DNA of 36,316 nucleotides from CALARM01 sp964431735 (GTDB taxonomy: Bacteria > Vulcanimicrobiota > SpSt-956 > JAKJGF01). Positions within the stretch are counted from its first letter, which is position 1. Each line of letters opens with the position of its first letter. Both the position numbers and the translations under genes were made by a program. This document shows positions 9,404 to 17,815 of the stretch, in pieces. Under the pieces are notes generated by a model. That model saw only the letters and a program-made list of their open reading frames with translations. It had not been told where the DNA came from and did no database searches. The stretch spans positions 1-36,316 of the forward strand of contig CAYSLJ010000066.1 in NCBI GenBank assembly GCA_964431735.1, written 5' to 3'.

Positions 9404-9530
9404 AGTAAGTATTTTTTTAATCACTGTAATTTTATTATCGATTATTCTTTTCAATGTATATTCTTTAAGCCTGAACAAAACATGCCATACCTGTTCTATG
9501 TATATACCCTATTATCAGTGTTCGCCATAA
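9396..9530 (+). CDS. Possible 44-residue small membrane protein
   Basis: An ATG overlaps the stop of the hydrolase gene by 8 bases. It opens a 44-codon frame: one hydrophobic helix (about residues 4-22), then a short tail with three cysteines (TCHTCSM ... QCSP). The arrangement suits translational coupling, and a single-pass topology with an external Cys motif is plausible. There is no recognisable family. It could equally be chance coding in an AT-rich gap. Confidence 0.3.
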   Translation: MNKVSIFLITVILLSIILFNVYSLSLNKTCHTCSMYIPYYQCSP

Positions 9531-9560
9531 TTACGATTCTATGGTGTAAACATAAGAAAG

Positions 9561-9660
9561 TTACTGAGGTGAGTATAAATAATGCATATTTTATTCTCGT
9601 GACGCGTAACGCGTAACGCGTGACGGGAGGATGCAATTTATTACATGCTCAGGTCAGTAA
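9561..9660 (+). mobile_element. MITE-like palindromic element, copy 1 (100 bp)
   Basis: The ends are imperfect inverted repeats: TTACTGAGGTGAGTATAAAT on the left and TTACATGCTCAGGTCAGTAA on the right. The centre carries heptamer units (CGTGACG, CGTAACG, CGTAACG, CGTGACG) followed by GGAGGAT. A second copy in opposite orientation lies at 11866-11970 and matches over its whole length with few changes. There is no coding capacity, so if mobile it must be moved in trans. Confidence 0.8.
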
Positions 9661-9734
9661 TTACAAATTCTTTCTCCTACTGTTTTTTATATGTATGCCG
9701 GAAAAATTTAACTGAGTAAAAGGAGGAACTTTTT

Positions 9735-10475
9735 ATGAAATGGAAAAACTGGTCAAAAGAATTAATGGATGTTATAGGTCTGAAAAAAGAACCTGTCAGC
9801 ATAACCTATACTGACAGCGTAAATTTCGAAGTATCAAAAAAGAAGGTATGGGTCTGCGGAGCAATAGGTAAAGCATCGGCAGGAGAAGTCATAGACCTTA
9901 CAAAAGAAAATTCCGGTTGCAGCGGAGGTTCTCAGTATCTCGGTCTTGGAGGATTTCGCCCTGAAGATATGAAAACATTGAGAGAATTTCTTATTGACGG
10001 AGAAAAACTTTACGCATGTCCTTCTGCCATACATCGTTCAATGGCTATGGCAAAAATAAAACCTCCTGTGGGACTGGCAGAACATATTATATTTGCTCCG
10101 CTGAGTAAGGCAGAGTTAAAACCCGATGTAGTAATATTCATATGTAATGCCTGGCAGGCAGCAAGACTGGTACATCTTACCACTTTTGAAACAGGTCTGC
10201 CTATGGAATGTGATCCGTCAGGTTCACTGTGCCGGTCTGTCATTACTTATCCGCTGATTACAGGAAAAGTAAATATATCCTTTGGTGATATTACAGCAAG
10301 AAAAATGGTAAGACTTTCCGAAGATGAACTTTTTGTAACATTACCATATATTCAGCTTCAATCTTCTATGGAAGCTATTCCATTCTGCACTGCAGGTACG
10401 GCAAAAGGAAGGATTCCTGAAGCCATGAGGGAACTCATGAAACGTTCAGGAGGAGAAGTGCCGGAGTTATACTGA
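9735..10475 (+). CDS. DUF169 family protein
   Basis: This 246-residue soluble protein matches the DUF169 (COG2043) pattern: an N-terminal segment on a helix-rich start (LKKEPVSITYTD), conserved cysteines in CGAIGKA, NSGCSGGSQYLGLG and LYACPSAIHR, then PVGLAEHIIFAPL, and late CDPSGSLC and PFCTAGTAKG. The clustered Cys residues could bind metal or a cofactor, but no biochemical role is established. AAAAGGAGG precedes ATG 9735. The gene stands alone between a MITE-like element and a heptamer array. Confidence 0.8.
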   Translation: MKWKNWSKELMDVIGLKKEPVSITYTDSVNFEVSKKKVWVCGAIGKASAGEVIDLTKENSGCSGGSQYLGLGGFRPEDMKTLREFLIDGEKLYACPSAIHRSMAMAKIKPPVGLAEHIIFAPLSKAELKPDVVIFICNAWQAARLVHLTTFETGLPMECDPSGSLCRSVITYPLITGKVNISFGDITARKMVRLSEDELFVTLPYIQLQSSMEAIPFCTAGTAKGRIPEAMRELMKRSGGEVPELY

Positions 10476-10476
10476 G

Positions 10477-10503
10477 CGTGATGCGTGATGCGTGATGCGT
10501 AAA
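10477..10503. repeat. CGTGATG heptamer array
   Basis: Three CGTGATG units plus CGTAAAG start one base after the stop of the DUF169 gene. A lone CCCGTCACGAT in opposite orientation near 10536-10546 may be the other arm. Confidence 0.7.
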
Positions 10504-10563
10504 GCGTAAGAAACGTGAGAGATAAATTGTTTCCGCCCGTCACGATAACAGAGGAAATTTATT

Positions 10564-11289
10564 ATGAAAAAAAATATTGAAAAATTACAGAAAGCTATAG
10601 AAGATTCAAATTATATTGTTGCTCTCACAGGTGCCGGCATATCTACAGGTGCCGGGATACCTGATTTTCGCGGTAAAGGCGGTATTTATTCAACAGGACT
10701 TTATGATCCCTATAAAACCTTTGACTATGACTATTTCAAGAAAGATCCGTCCCATTTTTTTAAATTTGCAAAAGATTTTATAGGGCTTTATGATAAAATT
10801 GTACCAACACAGGGACATAAATTCCTTGCAGAACTTGAACAAAAAGGTAAGCTAAAAACTGTTATAACACAGAATATAGACGGCCTTCATCAAATGGCAG
10901 GTTCAAAACATGTCATAGAAGTTCATGGAGGTTTTACAACTTCCCACTGTATTAAATGCAGGAAATTTTATGATTTTAACTGGCTGAAAGAAGAACTGGC
11001 ACATAAAGAGGAGTTGAGATGTTCCTGTGACGGTCTCATCAAACCTGACATAGTATTTTTCGGTGAACCGGTGGAAGGTATGCATACTGCCATGAGAGAA
11101 GCAGCAGAAGCAGATCTGTTCCTTGTCATGGGTTCATCTCTTACTGTACAGCCTGCTTCATTACTGCCACAGATAACGGAAGGAAAAGTCGTTATCATAA
11201 ATATGGGTGAAGTAATGTTTCCCGAAAGAAAAACCTTTCTAAGGTTCGACTCTGATATAGATTCTGTCGTTAAAGAATTGCATATATGA
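10564..11289 (+). CDS. cobB: Sir2-family NAD-dependent protein deacylase
   Basis: The 241-residue protein is a complete bacterial sirtuin. It has the NAD-binding motif GAGISTGAGIPDFRG starting at residue 23, TQNIDGLH at 102-109, catalytic His121 in EVHGG, and a zinc module C129-x2-C132 ... C153-x-C155. PDIVFFGEPV and SSLTVQPAS follow. It would remove acetyl or other acyl groups from lysines using NAD. AGAGGAA lies upstream of ATG. The stop overlaps the next start as ATGA, so an acetyltransferase is translationally coupled to the deacylase. Confidence 0.95.
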   Translation: MKKNIEKLQKAIEDSNYIVALTGAGISTGAGIPDFRGKGGIYSTGLYDPYKTFDYDYFKKDPSHFFKFAKDFIGLYDKIVPTQGHKFLAELEQKGKLKTVITQNIDGLHQMAGSKHVIEVHGGFTTSHCIKCRKFYDFNWLKEELAHKEELRCSCDGLIKPDIVFFGEPVEGMHTAMREAAEADLFLVMGSSLTVQPASLLPQITEGKVVIINMGEVMFPERKTFLRFDSDIDSVVKELHI

Positions 11290-11849
11290 ATATTCCGGTT
11301 ATTAAAACAGAAAGACTCATATTGAAAATTTTAGACACAACATTTGCAAAAAAGGTGTCAGATTTTCATATAAGAAACAGGGATTTTCATGAGAAATGGG
11401 ATCCCCTGAGAGATGAATCATACTACAGGCAAGAATATCATCGGAAAGAACTGGAAGATGAATTGCATAAGATAAACCATGAGCTGATGTTTAAAATCTG
11501 GTTTTTCAAAAAAGAAGATAGGGACTTTGAAAAACCACTGGGGTACATTTCTTTCAGTAATATTATAAGGGGTTGTTTTCAATCCTGTCACCTTGGATAT
11601 AAAACAGATAAGGACGAAATAAATAAAGGTTATACTACGGAAGCACTCGGGGCAGGAATTGATTTTGTTTTCAAAAAGTTAAAACTTCACAGGATTGAAG
11701 CCAATATAATTCCGGGAAATATTCCCTCTTTCAGGGTTGTGGAAAAGCTAGGATTCCTTAATGAAGGTATTTCGAAAAAATACCTCAGGATAAACGGTAT
11801 CTGGCAGGATCATGTTCATATGGTTCTTTTAAACGAAAATATGGAATAA
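11286..11849 (+). CDS. GNAT acetyltransferase, RimJ/RimL-type
   Basis: The 187-residue protein starts with the IKTERLILKILD strand typical of RimJ/RimL acetyltransferases. It continues with an acetyl-CoA-binding region (LGYKTDKDEINKGYTTEALGAGIDFVF, where the usual Q/RxxGxG/A loop is changed) and IPGNIPSFRVVEKLGFLNEG, then ends in the family's IWQDHVHMVLL strand. It probably acetylates a protein N-terminus or a small amine. Its start overlaps the sirtuin stop by four bases, so there is no separate promoter. A diverged copy of its last 60 bases recurs 182 bp downstream. Confidence 0.9.
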   Translation: MNIPVIKTERLILKILDTTFAKKVSDFHIRNRDFHEKWDPLRDESYYRQEYHRKELEDELHKINHELMFKIWFFKKEDRDFEKPLGYISFSNIIRGCFQSCHLGYKTDKDEINKGYTTEALGAGIDFVFKKLKLHRIEANIIPGNIPSFRVVEKLGFLNEGISKKYLRINGIWQDHVHMVLLNENME

Positions 11850-11865
11850 GATATGTCGGAATATC

Positions 11866-11970
11866 TTACTGACCTGAGCATAAGCATTTAATAAAGGTCT
11901 TCCTCCCGTCACGCGTTACGCGTTACGCGTCACGAGAGCATATATTTATTATTTATGCTCACCTCAGTAA
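11866..11970 (-). mobile_element. MITE-like palindromic element, copy 2 (105 bp)
   Basis: The reverse complement aligns with 9561-9660 from TTACTGAGGTGAG through the CGTGACG/CGTAACG core and GGGAGGA to GCTCAGGTCAGTAA. It lies between the GNAT gene and a diverged duplicate of that gene's 3' end. The transcript would form a stable foldback. The boundaries are defined by the TTACTGA/TCAGTAA ends shared by both copies. Confidence 0.82.
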
Positions 11971-11972
11971 AA

Positions 11973-12032
11973 TAAATGGCATCTGGCAGGCTCATGTTCA
12001 TATAGTTATTTTAAACGAAAATATGGAATAAG
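11973..12032 (+). pseudogene. Remnant of a second GNAT gene (3' end only)
   Basis: These 60 bases match 11791-11850 at 55 positions. In the same frame they read NGIWQAHVHIVILNENME and stop, against NGIWQDHVHMVLLNENME in the intact gene. Two differences are silent, two conservative (Met to Ile, Leu to Ile) and one Asp to Ala, so this looks like the tail of a paralogue that diverged under selection, not a recent copy. The MITE-like element ends two bases before it. Confidence 0.7.
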
Positions 12033-12043
12033 GAGAGAAAATT

Positions 12044-12631
12044 ATGAAAATATCAAATAATCAACAGATATCCTTCTCTAAAATAGATCATCCGGTAGAA
12101 GCTTTTGTAACTCCTCCCAATGACACCCTTGCAGGTCTGCTTATGGATAAACTCCCGAAAGACAGTATCGACATCAGAGGAAACATAGGCGGAAAAGATT
12201 TTAACTATAATTACAGCATGAAAGAAAATAAAATCGGTATGCATGGCTCATATGACGGTATCAAATTTGATTCAGAAGGTACTCTTTCACGGGAAGTAAA
12301 CCTTAAAGGTTCTACGGGAAAAAATAGCCTTACAAGCAAAATAATACCTCAGAATATGGGTCCCTTTACCGACAGTCAGACAGGAGACATATCGGTAAAA
12401 GAAAAAGTAGACTTCAATATATGGACAGGTATAATATCAGTCACCGGCTCTATAGGAGGAGAAGAACTTGAAGAGACAATCAAAGCCAGTGAAGACGGAA
12501 CTAAAATACTGGATTTCGGTAATATAGGCAAATGGAAAATAGAAAGGGAAGTAGTGAGAACAGATAAAGGCTTTCATATAAAAGGCACAATAGGAAATTT
12601 ATCTTTTGAAGAATTTATTACGGCTAAATAA
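12044..12631 (+). CDS. Uncharacterised beta-repeat protein
   Basis: I do not recognise this 195-residue protein. It lacks a signal peptide or membrane segment. A short pattern, hydrophobic-x-G-x-x-G followed by an alternating strand, recurs at about residues 44 (IRGNIGG), 66 (MHGSYDG), 87 (LKGSTGK), 133 (VTGSIGG) and 179 (IKGTIGN). This suggests an antiparallel beta-sheet built from repeated hairpins. AAGGAGAG lies upstream of ATG. It is 101 bp before the reverse transcriptase on the same strand, so it could belong to the retron transcript, but nothing else ties it to that system. Confidence 0.75.
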   Translation: MKISNNQQISFSKIDHPVEAFVTPPNDTLAGLLMDKLPKDSIDIRGNIGGKDFNYNYSMKENKIGMHGSYDGIKFDSEGTLSREVNLKGSTGKNSLTSKIIPQNMGPFTDSQTGDISVKEKVDFNIWTGIISVTGSIGGEELEETIKASEDGTKILDFGNIGKWKIEREVVRTDKGFHIKGTIGNLSFEEFITAK

Positions 12632-12732
12632 CAGAAATTCTTACAAAACTAAAAAATCTGCAGGAAAAATTAAATAATTAAACGAATTTTTTATATATTA
12701 AAAATCGGGAATATTTTTAAAGAAAGGGGCAG

Positions 12733-14166
12733 GTGAATTTTTTATTTATGGAAGAAGAAAAAAACAAAATACCGGAAGATCTCAACTTGCTTTCTCCTGA
12801 AGATTTCAGAAAAAAAGTCTGGAGTGTTGAAGGGACAAAATTCCTCCTTTCCGAGATGATCCGTCTGGGCTTCTGGCCTAAAGAGAGGACTTTTGAAGAT
12901 TTACAGCCTTCCGATGAAACTGCCAGAAGGAGAGAACTTGAGCATGAAATAAATTCTCTCAGGGCTAAAATCGGTAAATACGGGAATGAAGAAAAAATCT
13001 TAAAACAGATAAGACAGCAGATGTGGGATGAAAGTAAAAAGAAAAGGGCAGAGAAAAAACTCCGGAAAGAACAGGAAAAAGCCGAAAAGAAAAGACTTTG
13101 GGAAGAAAAAAAAGAAGGTCTCATACTTTATCTCGGTCACGGAGTATCAGGAGGATTATCAGATGAAATATCTGATCATGGAAAACTACAGAACCTGGGA
13201 TTGCCTGAGATTTCAACACCTGTAGAACTGGCAAAATATATGGGAATAGAAATTTCAAAAGTCCGATGGCTTACTTACCACAGAAACTGCACTACCATGT
13301 CTCACTATCACAATTTTACCATACCCAAAAAAAGAGGAGGCACCAGGAAAATTTCTTCGCCAAAACCGCTGCTTCGTAAAGCGCAGAACTGGATAAAGGC
13401 AAATATTCTGGATAAAATTCTACCTGAACCATGTGTCCACGGGTTTATAAAAGGTAAATCAATTATGTCAAATGCTACGGGACATATAGCCAGTGAACTG
13501 GTAATAAATATGGATCTGAAAGACTTCTTCCCTACCATAAAGTTTAAAAGGGTAAAAGGCATGTTCCGTTCCTTCGGTTATTCGGAATCCGTATCAATAG
13601 TGTTATCCCTTCTCTGTACAGAACCTCCCAGGGAAAAAGTAAGCTATAAAGGAAAAATCTACGATGTTTCCCTTGGAGACAGAGAACTTCCTCAGGGAGC
13701 CTGCACCAGTCCTGCAATTACAAATATCATATGCCGTCATATGGACATAAGGCTCAGGTTAAAAGCGGAAAGTCTGAGTTTCAATTATACGAGATATGCA
13801 GATGATCTCACGTTCTCCGGCAATTCAATGAAACATACAGGCAAACTCATTAAAGATATTACTTCCATAGTAAGCAATGAAGGCTTTGAAGTGCATCCCG
13901 ATAAAACAAGGGTTTTTCATAAATCCAGAAGACAGGAAGTGACAGGTATCGTTGTAAACAGGAAACTTTCCATAAGCAGGGATGAAATAAAGAAATTCAG
14001 GGCCATTCTTCATAACTGTGAAAAACATGGCATTGAGAGCCAGAATAAAGAAAAACATCCGAATTTTATTGCCTATCTCAGAGGCTACTGCAGCTATATA
14101 TCTATGGTAGACAGTGAAAAAGGGAAGAAATTCAGAGAACAGCTTGACAGGATTTCCGGCAGTTAA
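12733..14166 (+). CDS. Retron-type reverse transcriptase
   Basis: This is a 477-residue RT with a complete palm: first Asp in INMDLKDFF (Asp261), LPQGACTSP, and YADD at 355-358. The two retron-specific marks are present: NAxxH as NATGH (247-251) and VTG (403-405) in the thumb-side region Y. An N-terminal extension of about 150 residues includes a highly charged Lys/Glu coiled coil (about residues 65-130), longer than the N-termini of minimal retron RTs, which are often near 320 residues in total. The start could be GTG 12733 or ATG 12748; each has an imperfect Shine-Dalgarno (AGAAAGGGG or AGGTGA). The next gene starts 12 bases after the stop, so they form an operon. Only 101 bp precede it and no msr-msd is visible there. 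Confidence 0.92.
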   Translation: MNFLFMEEEKNKIPEDLNLLSPEDFRKKVWSVEGTKFLLSEMIRLGFWPKERTFEDLQPSDETARRRELEHEINSLRAKIGKYGNEEKILKQIRQQMWDESKKKRAEKKLRKEQEKAEKKRLWEEKKEGLILYLGHGVSGGLSDEISDHGKLQNLGLPEISTPVELAKYMGIEISKVRWLTYHRNCTTMSHYHNFTIPKKRGGTRKISSPKPLLRKAQNWIKANILDKILPEPCVHGFIKGKSIMSNATGHIASELVINMDLKDFFPTIKFKRVKGMFRSFGYSESVSIVLSLLCTEPPREKVSYKGKIYDVSLGDRELPQGACTSPAITNIICRHMDIRLRLKAESLSFNYTRYADDLTFSGNSMKHTGKLIKDITSIVSNEGFEVHPDKTRVFHKSRRQEVTGIVVNRKLSISRDEIKKFRAILHNCEKHGIESQNKEKHPNFIAYLRGYCSYISMVDSEKGKKFREQLDRISGS

Positions 14167-14178
14167 GGAGGAAGAGAC

Positions 14179-17100
14179 ATGAAAAAAAGAACCTTTGAAT
14201 TTATAGAAGGCACATCGAGTAAATTCTGGTCCATATGGGGAGAAGGTACAGGCCATACAGTTCATTTCGGACGTATCGGAACAGAGGGACAGAAACAGAC
14301 TAAAAATTTTTCCTCTGAAGAAGAAGCAAAAAAATCCTACGAAAAATTAATTAAAGAAAAATTAAAAAAAGGATATATAGAGATTATAGAAGGAGAAAGT
14401 CTTGAAAAAATTTTCGCATGTCCTCCCGGTGTTGAAGAGAAAAAGCGATATCTTATTAAAATGCTGAAGCACACCAGCAGTAAATTCAAATCAAAAGCTC
14501 TTATCTGTCTGTCAGATAAAAAATATATATCACCTGAAATACTTCAACATATTACAGAATGTATTAAAGACAAACATCCTTCTGTACGTTACAGTTCAGC
14601 AAAAGCCCTGGGAATTCTCTGCAGTAAAGAATATTTCGGAGAAATCCTTAATAATATTGACATGTTAAGCTCACTGCCTGAACTTAACAACGAGAAAATT
14701 AAAGTCATAGTAGCACTTCAGGAACTCAGAAAAGATGAGAAACCATTTGTCGCTGTTATGGCAGAAGAAGGTCTCAGAAAAATCGGCCATAAAGAGACAA
14801 TAGAAGATATTTCAAATAAGGCACTTGATAAATTTCCGCCTGAACTTAAAGATATGCTTGAAAGGGAAGATAACGGATTTACGGAAAAATTCAAATTACT
14901 ATTATCTAAAGAAAAAGACGGGAAATTACTGGAAGCACTCTATGATATAGATAAACTTGCTGCAAGAAAAACTCTGCAGGAAGTAATCCTTACGGCAAAT
15001 CTGCCGAAATACTGGAACAATATAAAATCCATTTATAAAAGAGCAGAATACAGAATAGATATGGAACTGTTCGGCTTACTTGCCTACAGAATAGAAGTTA
15101 CACCTCATCAGAAAGCGGAATACATCTATGGTTCATGGTTTGAATTAAATGATACGAATATAAAGAATGTAGAAACTTATGCACTGAAAGATAAAGAAAA
15201 ATTTCAAATGTTAAAATCATCGGTGCCGAAAAACAGACTACTGGCAAAAGAAGAGTTAACAGAGATACTGGAAAAATTAAATTTTGAAGATCAGGATATA
15301 TGGGGAGTCATGAGATATACCCTTTATTACGGTGTAAATTACGAAATTAATGATAAGACCGGAAAAGAATTAAAGGATCTTATTGAAAGCGGAAAGCTGG
15401 AACAGCTTATAAAACCGGAGGAGCAAACTGGAGGAATTGCAGGTAAAATTGTAGAAGGACTCAAAAGTATAGTGAGCGGTAAAAAGGCGGATCTTCCAAT
15501 AGAAAGCGCCGGTAATATGATGTCTTATAGTAAATTCGACTACATTATGAAGAAAATGAAATTTAATAACAGAGAGAGTAACCTTATAAGACAAATTGCG
15601 GCAGGGCCCAGTTTAAACGCAGGATGGTATGAACTTAATGACTGGAATATAAATAACCTGAGTAGTTTTGTCCTTAAAGATAAGGAAAAAGGAAAGATTT
15701 TAAAAACTCTGCCAAAATTCAAATTAATGAGAAAAAAAGAATTTACAGATTTTCTGAAAGAAAAAGGCTTTGATAAAAAAGAAATAGAACAGGTTATGGC
15801 GTATACCCTTTATTACGGAGTAGCTTTTCAGATCGATGATAAAACAATAGAAGCATTAAAAAATATCATCACAGAAAATAAACTGGAAACGGTAAAAATC
15901 CACTGCAATAAACTTATGTCTCAGAATGAATTTCGTTCTATAGTTAAAGGCCTGAATTTCAGTGATAAAGAAACAGAATTGATTACAAAATTATCTTCAG
16001 GAGGTTATATAAATCATAAAAGTATATGTATAACAAGATTTGCAATGAAGACAAAATTCTATCTGATGAGGAGACTGTGGCGCACATTCAAAACCATTGC
16101 AAAGAAAAATCCTGACACATATGCAAAATTCGCTTATTTCTTCCTTGAAAACTTCAAAGACTCTGACGGCGGTCAGGCTCAGAAGATAACTAAATACACT
16201 TATGACTGGCATAGTAAAAAATTCAGTGTTGTCACTAATATTTACGACAGGTTTAACCATCTCTGGTGCTTTAACCATATACTTTACGGAAACAGTAAAA
16301 GGTACAGTCCATTAAAATCAGGTGTCAAATGGAGATGTACTCAGGAAAGGGAATTATCTCAGATAACAAGAGACAAATTTCGCGATGAAATAGGTAAAAA
16401 AATCAACATAGAATACCTTGAAGAAGCCACAACGGAAGCGTCAGAAAGAGAAGAATCCTTTCCGTCTCTGTGGGAAAGGGACAGTAATTTATTACTGAAA
16501 TTGTTAATGAATTCAGAATGTAAAGAAATAAATGCTTTTGCAGTGAAAATCCTGAGGGATAAATTTCCCCATACTTTAACAAATCTTTCAAAAGATGATC
16601 TGTTAAAACTGTTCAGAAAACCATATCCATTTGTCTGTGCGACAATGGTAGATGTGCTCAGAAAACACACCGATCCCATGAGGATAGACAGGGAACTTCT
16701 GAACATATTTCTCTTATGTGATTTTGAACCTGCAAGACATATGGCAGGAGAGTGGCTTAAAGAGATAATTAAAAATGTTTCCTTCGAAGAAAAGACGTCA
16801 TGGCTATTTATAATGTTAAAATCTTCTTACAGTGACAGATGGAATTATGCCATAGAGTTAATAAAACTCTTCTGTGAGAAAGAAAGTAAAGATCTTTATT
16901 TTAAAATACTCCTTGACTTGCTGAAAAAAGGAGAAAGAGAAAAAGATTTTTATTCTCTTATAGTGGAATATGTTAAAGATATGTTCTCTGAAGAACTCAA
17001 ATTATTATCGATGGAAGATGTTTTTTCCATATTAAATTCACCTTCGAGAAATGTTCAGGATCTGGGGGGATGGCTTCTGCAGAACAGCAACATCGATCCT

Positions 17101-17769
17101 GTAACAGTAGACAGAAAAATCCTTGCAGGTCTTGCCTGTCATGACGCATTTACCGTAAGAGAGGGAGCAAAAAACATGATAAAATCAAATCCTGCGAGAT
17201 GGCAGGACCATATTTCTCTTTTAATATCTCTTACGGAAAGCAAATGGGAAGACACGAGAATTTTTGCTATAGATTTTCTAGAAAAACACTTCTCTGTAGA
17301 AAAATTCACACCTGATATAATAACAGGTTTCTGCGACAGTCTCCATAAAGACATACAGGATTTCGGCAAATCTCTTGTAATAAAATATCTCAAAGAAGGT
17401 TATATACTTGAATTTATCCGACTTACAGAACATCCGGAGAGTAATATTCAGGAACTGGCTCTGGATCTTGTTATAGAAAAAATGCCTCCTGAGCCGGAAA
17501 AAATAAAAGAACTCTTTCCATTTTTCAGAACGCTTCTCTTCAGAGTCAATAAAGGAAGAAAAATGAAGGATAAACTCTTTAAATATCTGGAATATGTTTC
17601 ATTGAAAAATGCCTTCATAGCAGCAGAAGTAATGACATTACTGGAAGACTACGGCAGTTCCATGACAGACAGGGATTTTTCTTCATGCCTTGCCATTATG
17701 ACAGGATTAAAGGCAAAATACCCTTATATAAAAAGTCCTGTTGAGCTATTATCAGGAGAATCCTTATAA
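14179..17769 (+). CDS. WGR-domain, HEAT/ARM-repeat protein of the retron cassette
   Basis: The 1196-residue protein opens with a WGR domain (about 1-75), with FGRIGTEGQ at 30-38 as the WGR signature carrying Phe for Trp. HEAT-like helices follow (for example DKHPSVRYSSAKALGIL), then a central duplicated block. A unit beginning (S/A)GW(F/Y)ELND and ending YTLYYGV...DKT occurs at about 318-395 and 480-557, with a partial third near 575-615. The last 500 residues are alpha-helical HEAT/ARM-like repeats. WGR domains occur in PARPs and MolR-type proteins and can bind nucleic acid. ARM-repeat proteins are partners of type XIII retrons. It is probably the scaffold or effector of the defence system. 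AAGGAGG lies upstream, 12 bp after the RT gene. Confidence 0.88.
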   Translation: MKKRTFEFIEGTSSKFWSIWGEGTGHTVHFGRIGTEGQKQTKNFSSEEEAKKSYEKLIKEKLKKGYIEIIEGESLEKIFACPPGVEEKKRYLIKMLKHTSSKFKSKALICLSDKKYISPEILQHITECIKDKHPSVRYSSAKALGILCSKEYFGEILNNIDMLSSLPELNNEKIKVIVALQELRKDEKPFVAVMAEEGLRKIGHKETIEDISNKALDKFPPELKDMLEREDNGFTEKFKLLLSKEKDGKLLEALYDIDKLAARKTLQEVILTANLPKYWNNIKSIYKRAEYRIDMELFGLLAYRIEVTPHQKAEYIYGSWFELNDTNIKNVETYALKDKEKFQMLKSSVPKNRLLAKEELTEILEKLNFEDQDIWGVMRYTLYYGVNYEINDKTGKELKDLIESGKLEQLIKPEEQTGGIAGKIVEGLKSIVSGKKADLPIESAGNMMSYSKFDYIMKKMKFNNRESNLIRQIAAGPSLNAGWYELNDWNINNLSSFVLKDKEKGKILKTLPKFKLMRKKEFTDFLKEKGFDKKEIEQVMAYTLYYGVAFQIDDKTIEALKNIITENKLETVKIHCNKLMSQNEFRSIVKGLNFSDKETELITKLSSGGYINHKSICITRFAMKTKFYLMRRLWRTFKTIAKKNPDTYAKFAYFFLENFKDSDGGQAQKITKYTYDWHSKKFSVVTNIYDRFNHLWCFNHILYGNSKRYSPLKSGVKWRCTQERELSQITRDKFRDEIGKKINIEYLEEATTEASEREESFPSLWERDSNLLLKLLMNSECKEINAFAVKILRDKFPHTLTNLSKDDLLKLFRKPYPFVCATMVDVLRKHTDPMRIDRELLNIFLLCDFEPARHMAGEWLKEIIKNVSFEEKTSWLFIMLKSSYSDRWNYAIELIKLFCEKESKDLYFKILLDLLKKGEREKDFYSLIVEYVKDMFSEELKLLSMEDVFSILNSPSRNVQDLGGWLLQNSNIDPVTVDRKILAGLACHDAFTVREGAKNMIKSNPARWQDHISLLISLTESKWEDTRIFAIDFLEKHFSVEKFTPDIITGFCDSLHKDIQDFGKSLVIKYLKEGYILEFIRLTEHPESNIQELALDLVIEKMPPEPEKIKELFPFFRTLLFRVNKGRKMKDKLFKYLEYVSLKNAFIAAEVMTLLEDYGSSMTDRDFSSCLAIMTGLKAKYPYIKSPVELLSGESL

Positions 17770-17815
17770 ATAATCTGGCAGTAATTTTATGAAAAAATCT
17801 GGAGGATAAAAAAAT

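Noticed and set aside
11866..11970. Simple rho-independent terminator of the GNAT gene
   Set aside because: The foldback is over 100 bp, lacks a U-run, and has a full-length second copy elsewhere in opposite orientation, so it is a repeat element even if it also stops transcription.
12632..12732. msr-msd RNA in the gap just upstream of the RT, the usual retron location
   Set aside because: The 101 bp are nearly pure A/T with only weak foldbacks, and have no a1/a2 repeat, GC-rich hairpin or branch-G context. The structured region at 19893-20175 fits far better.
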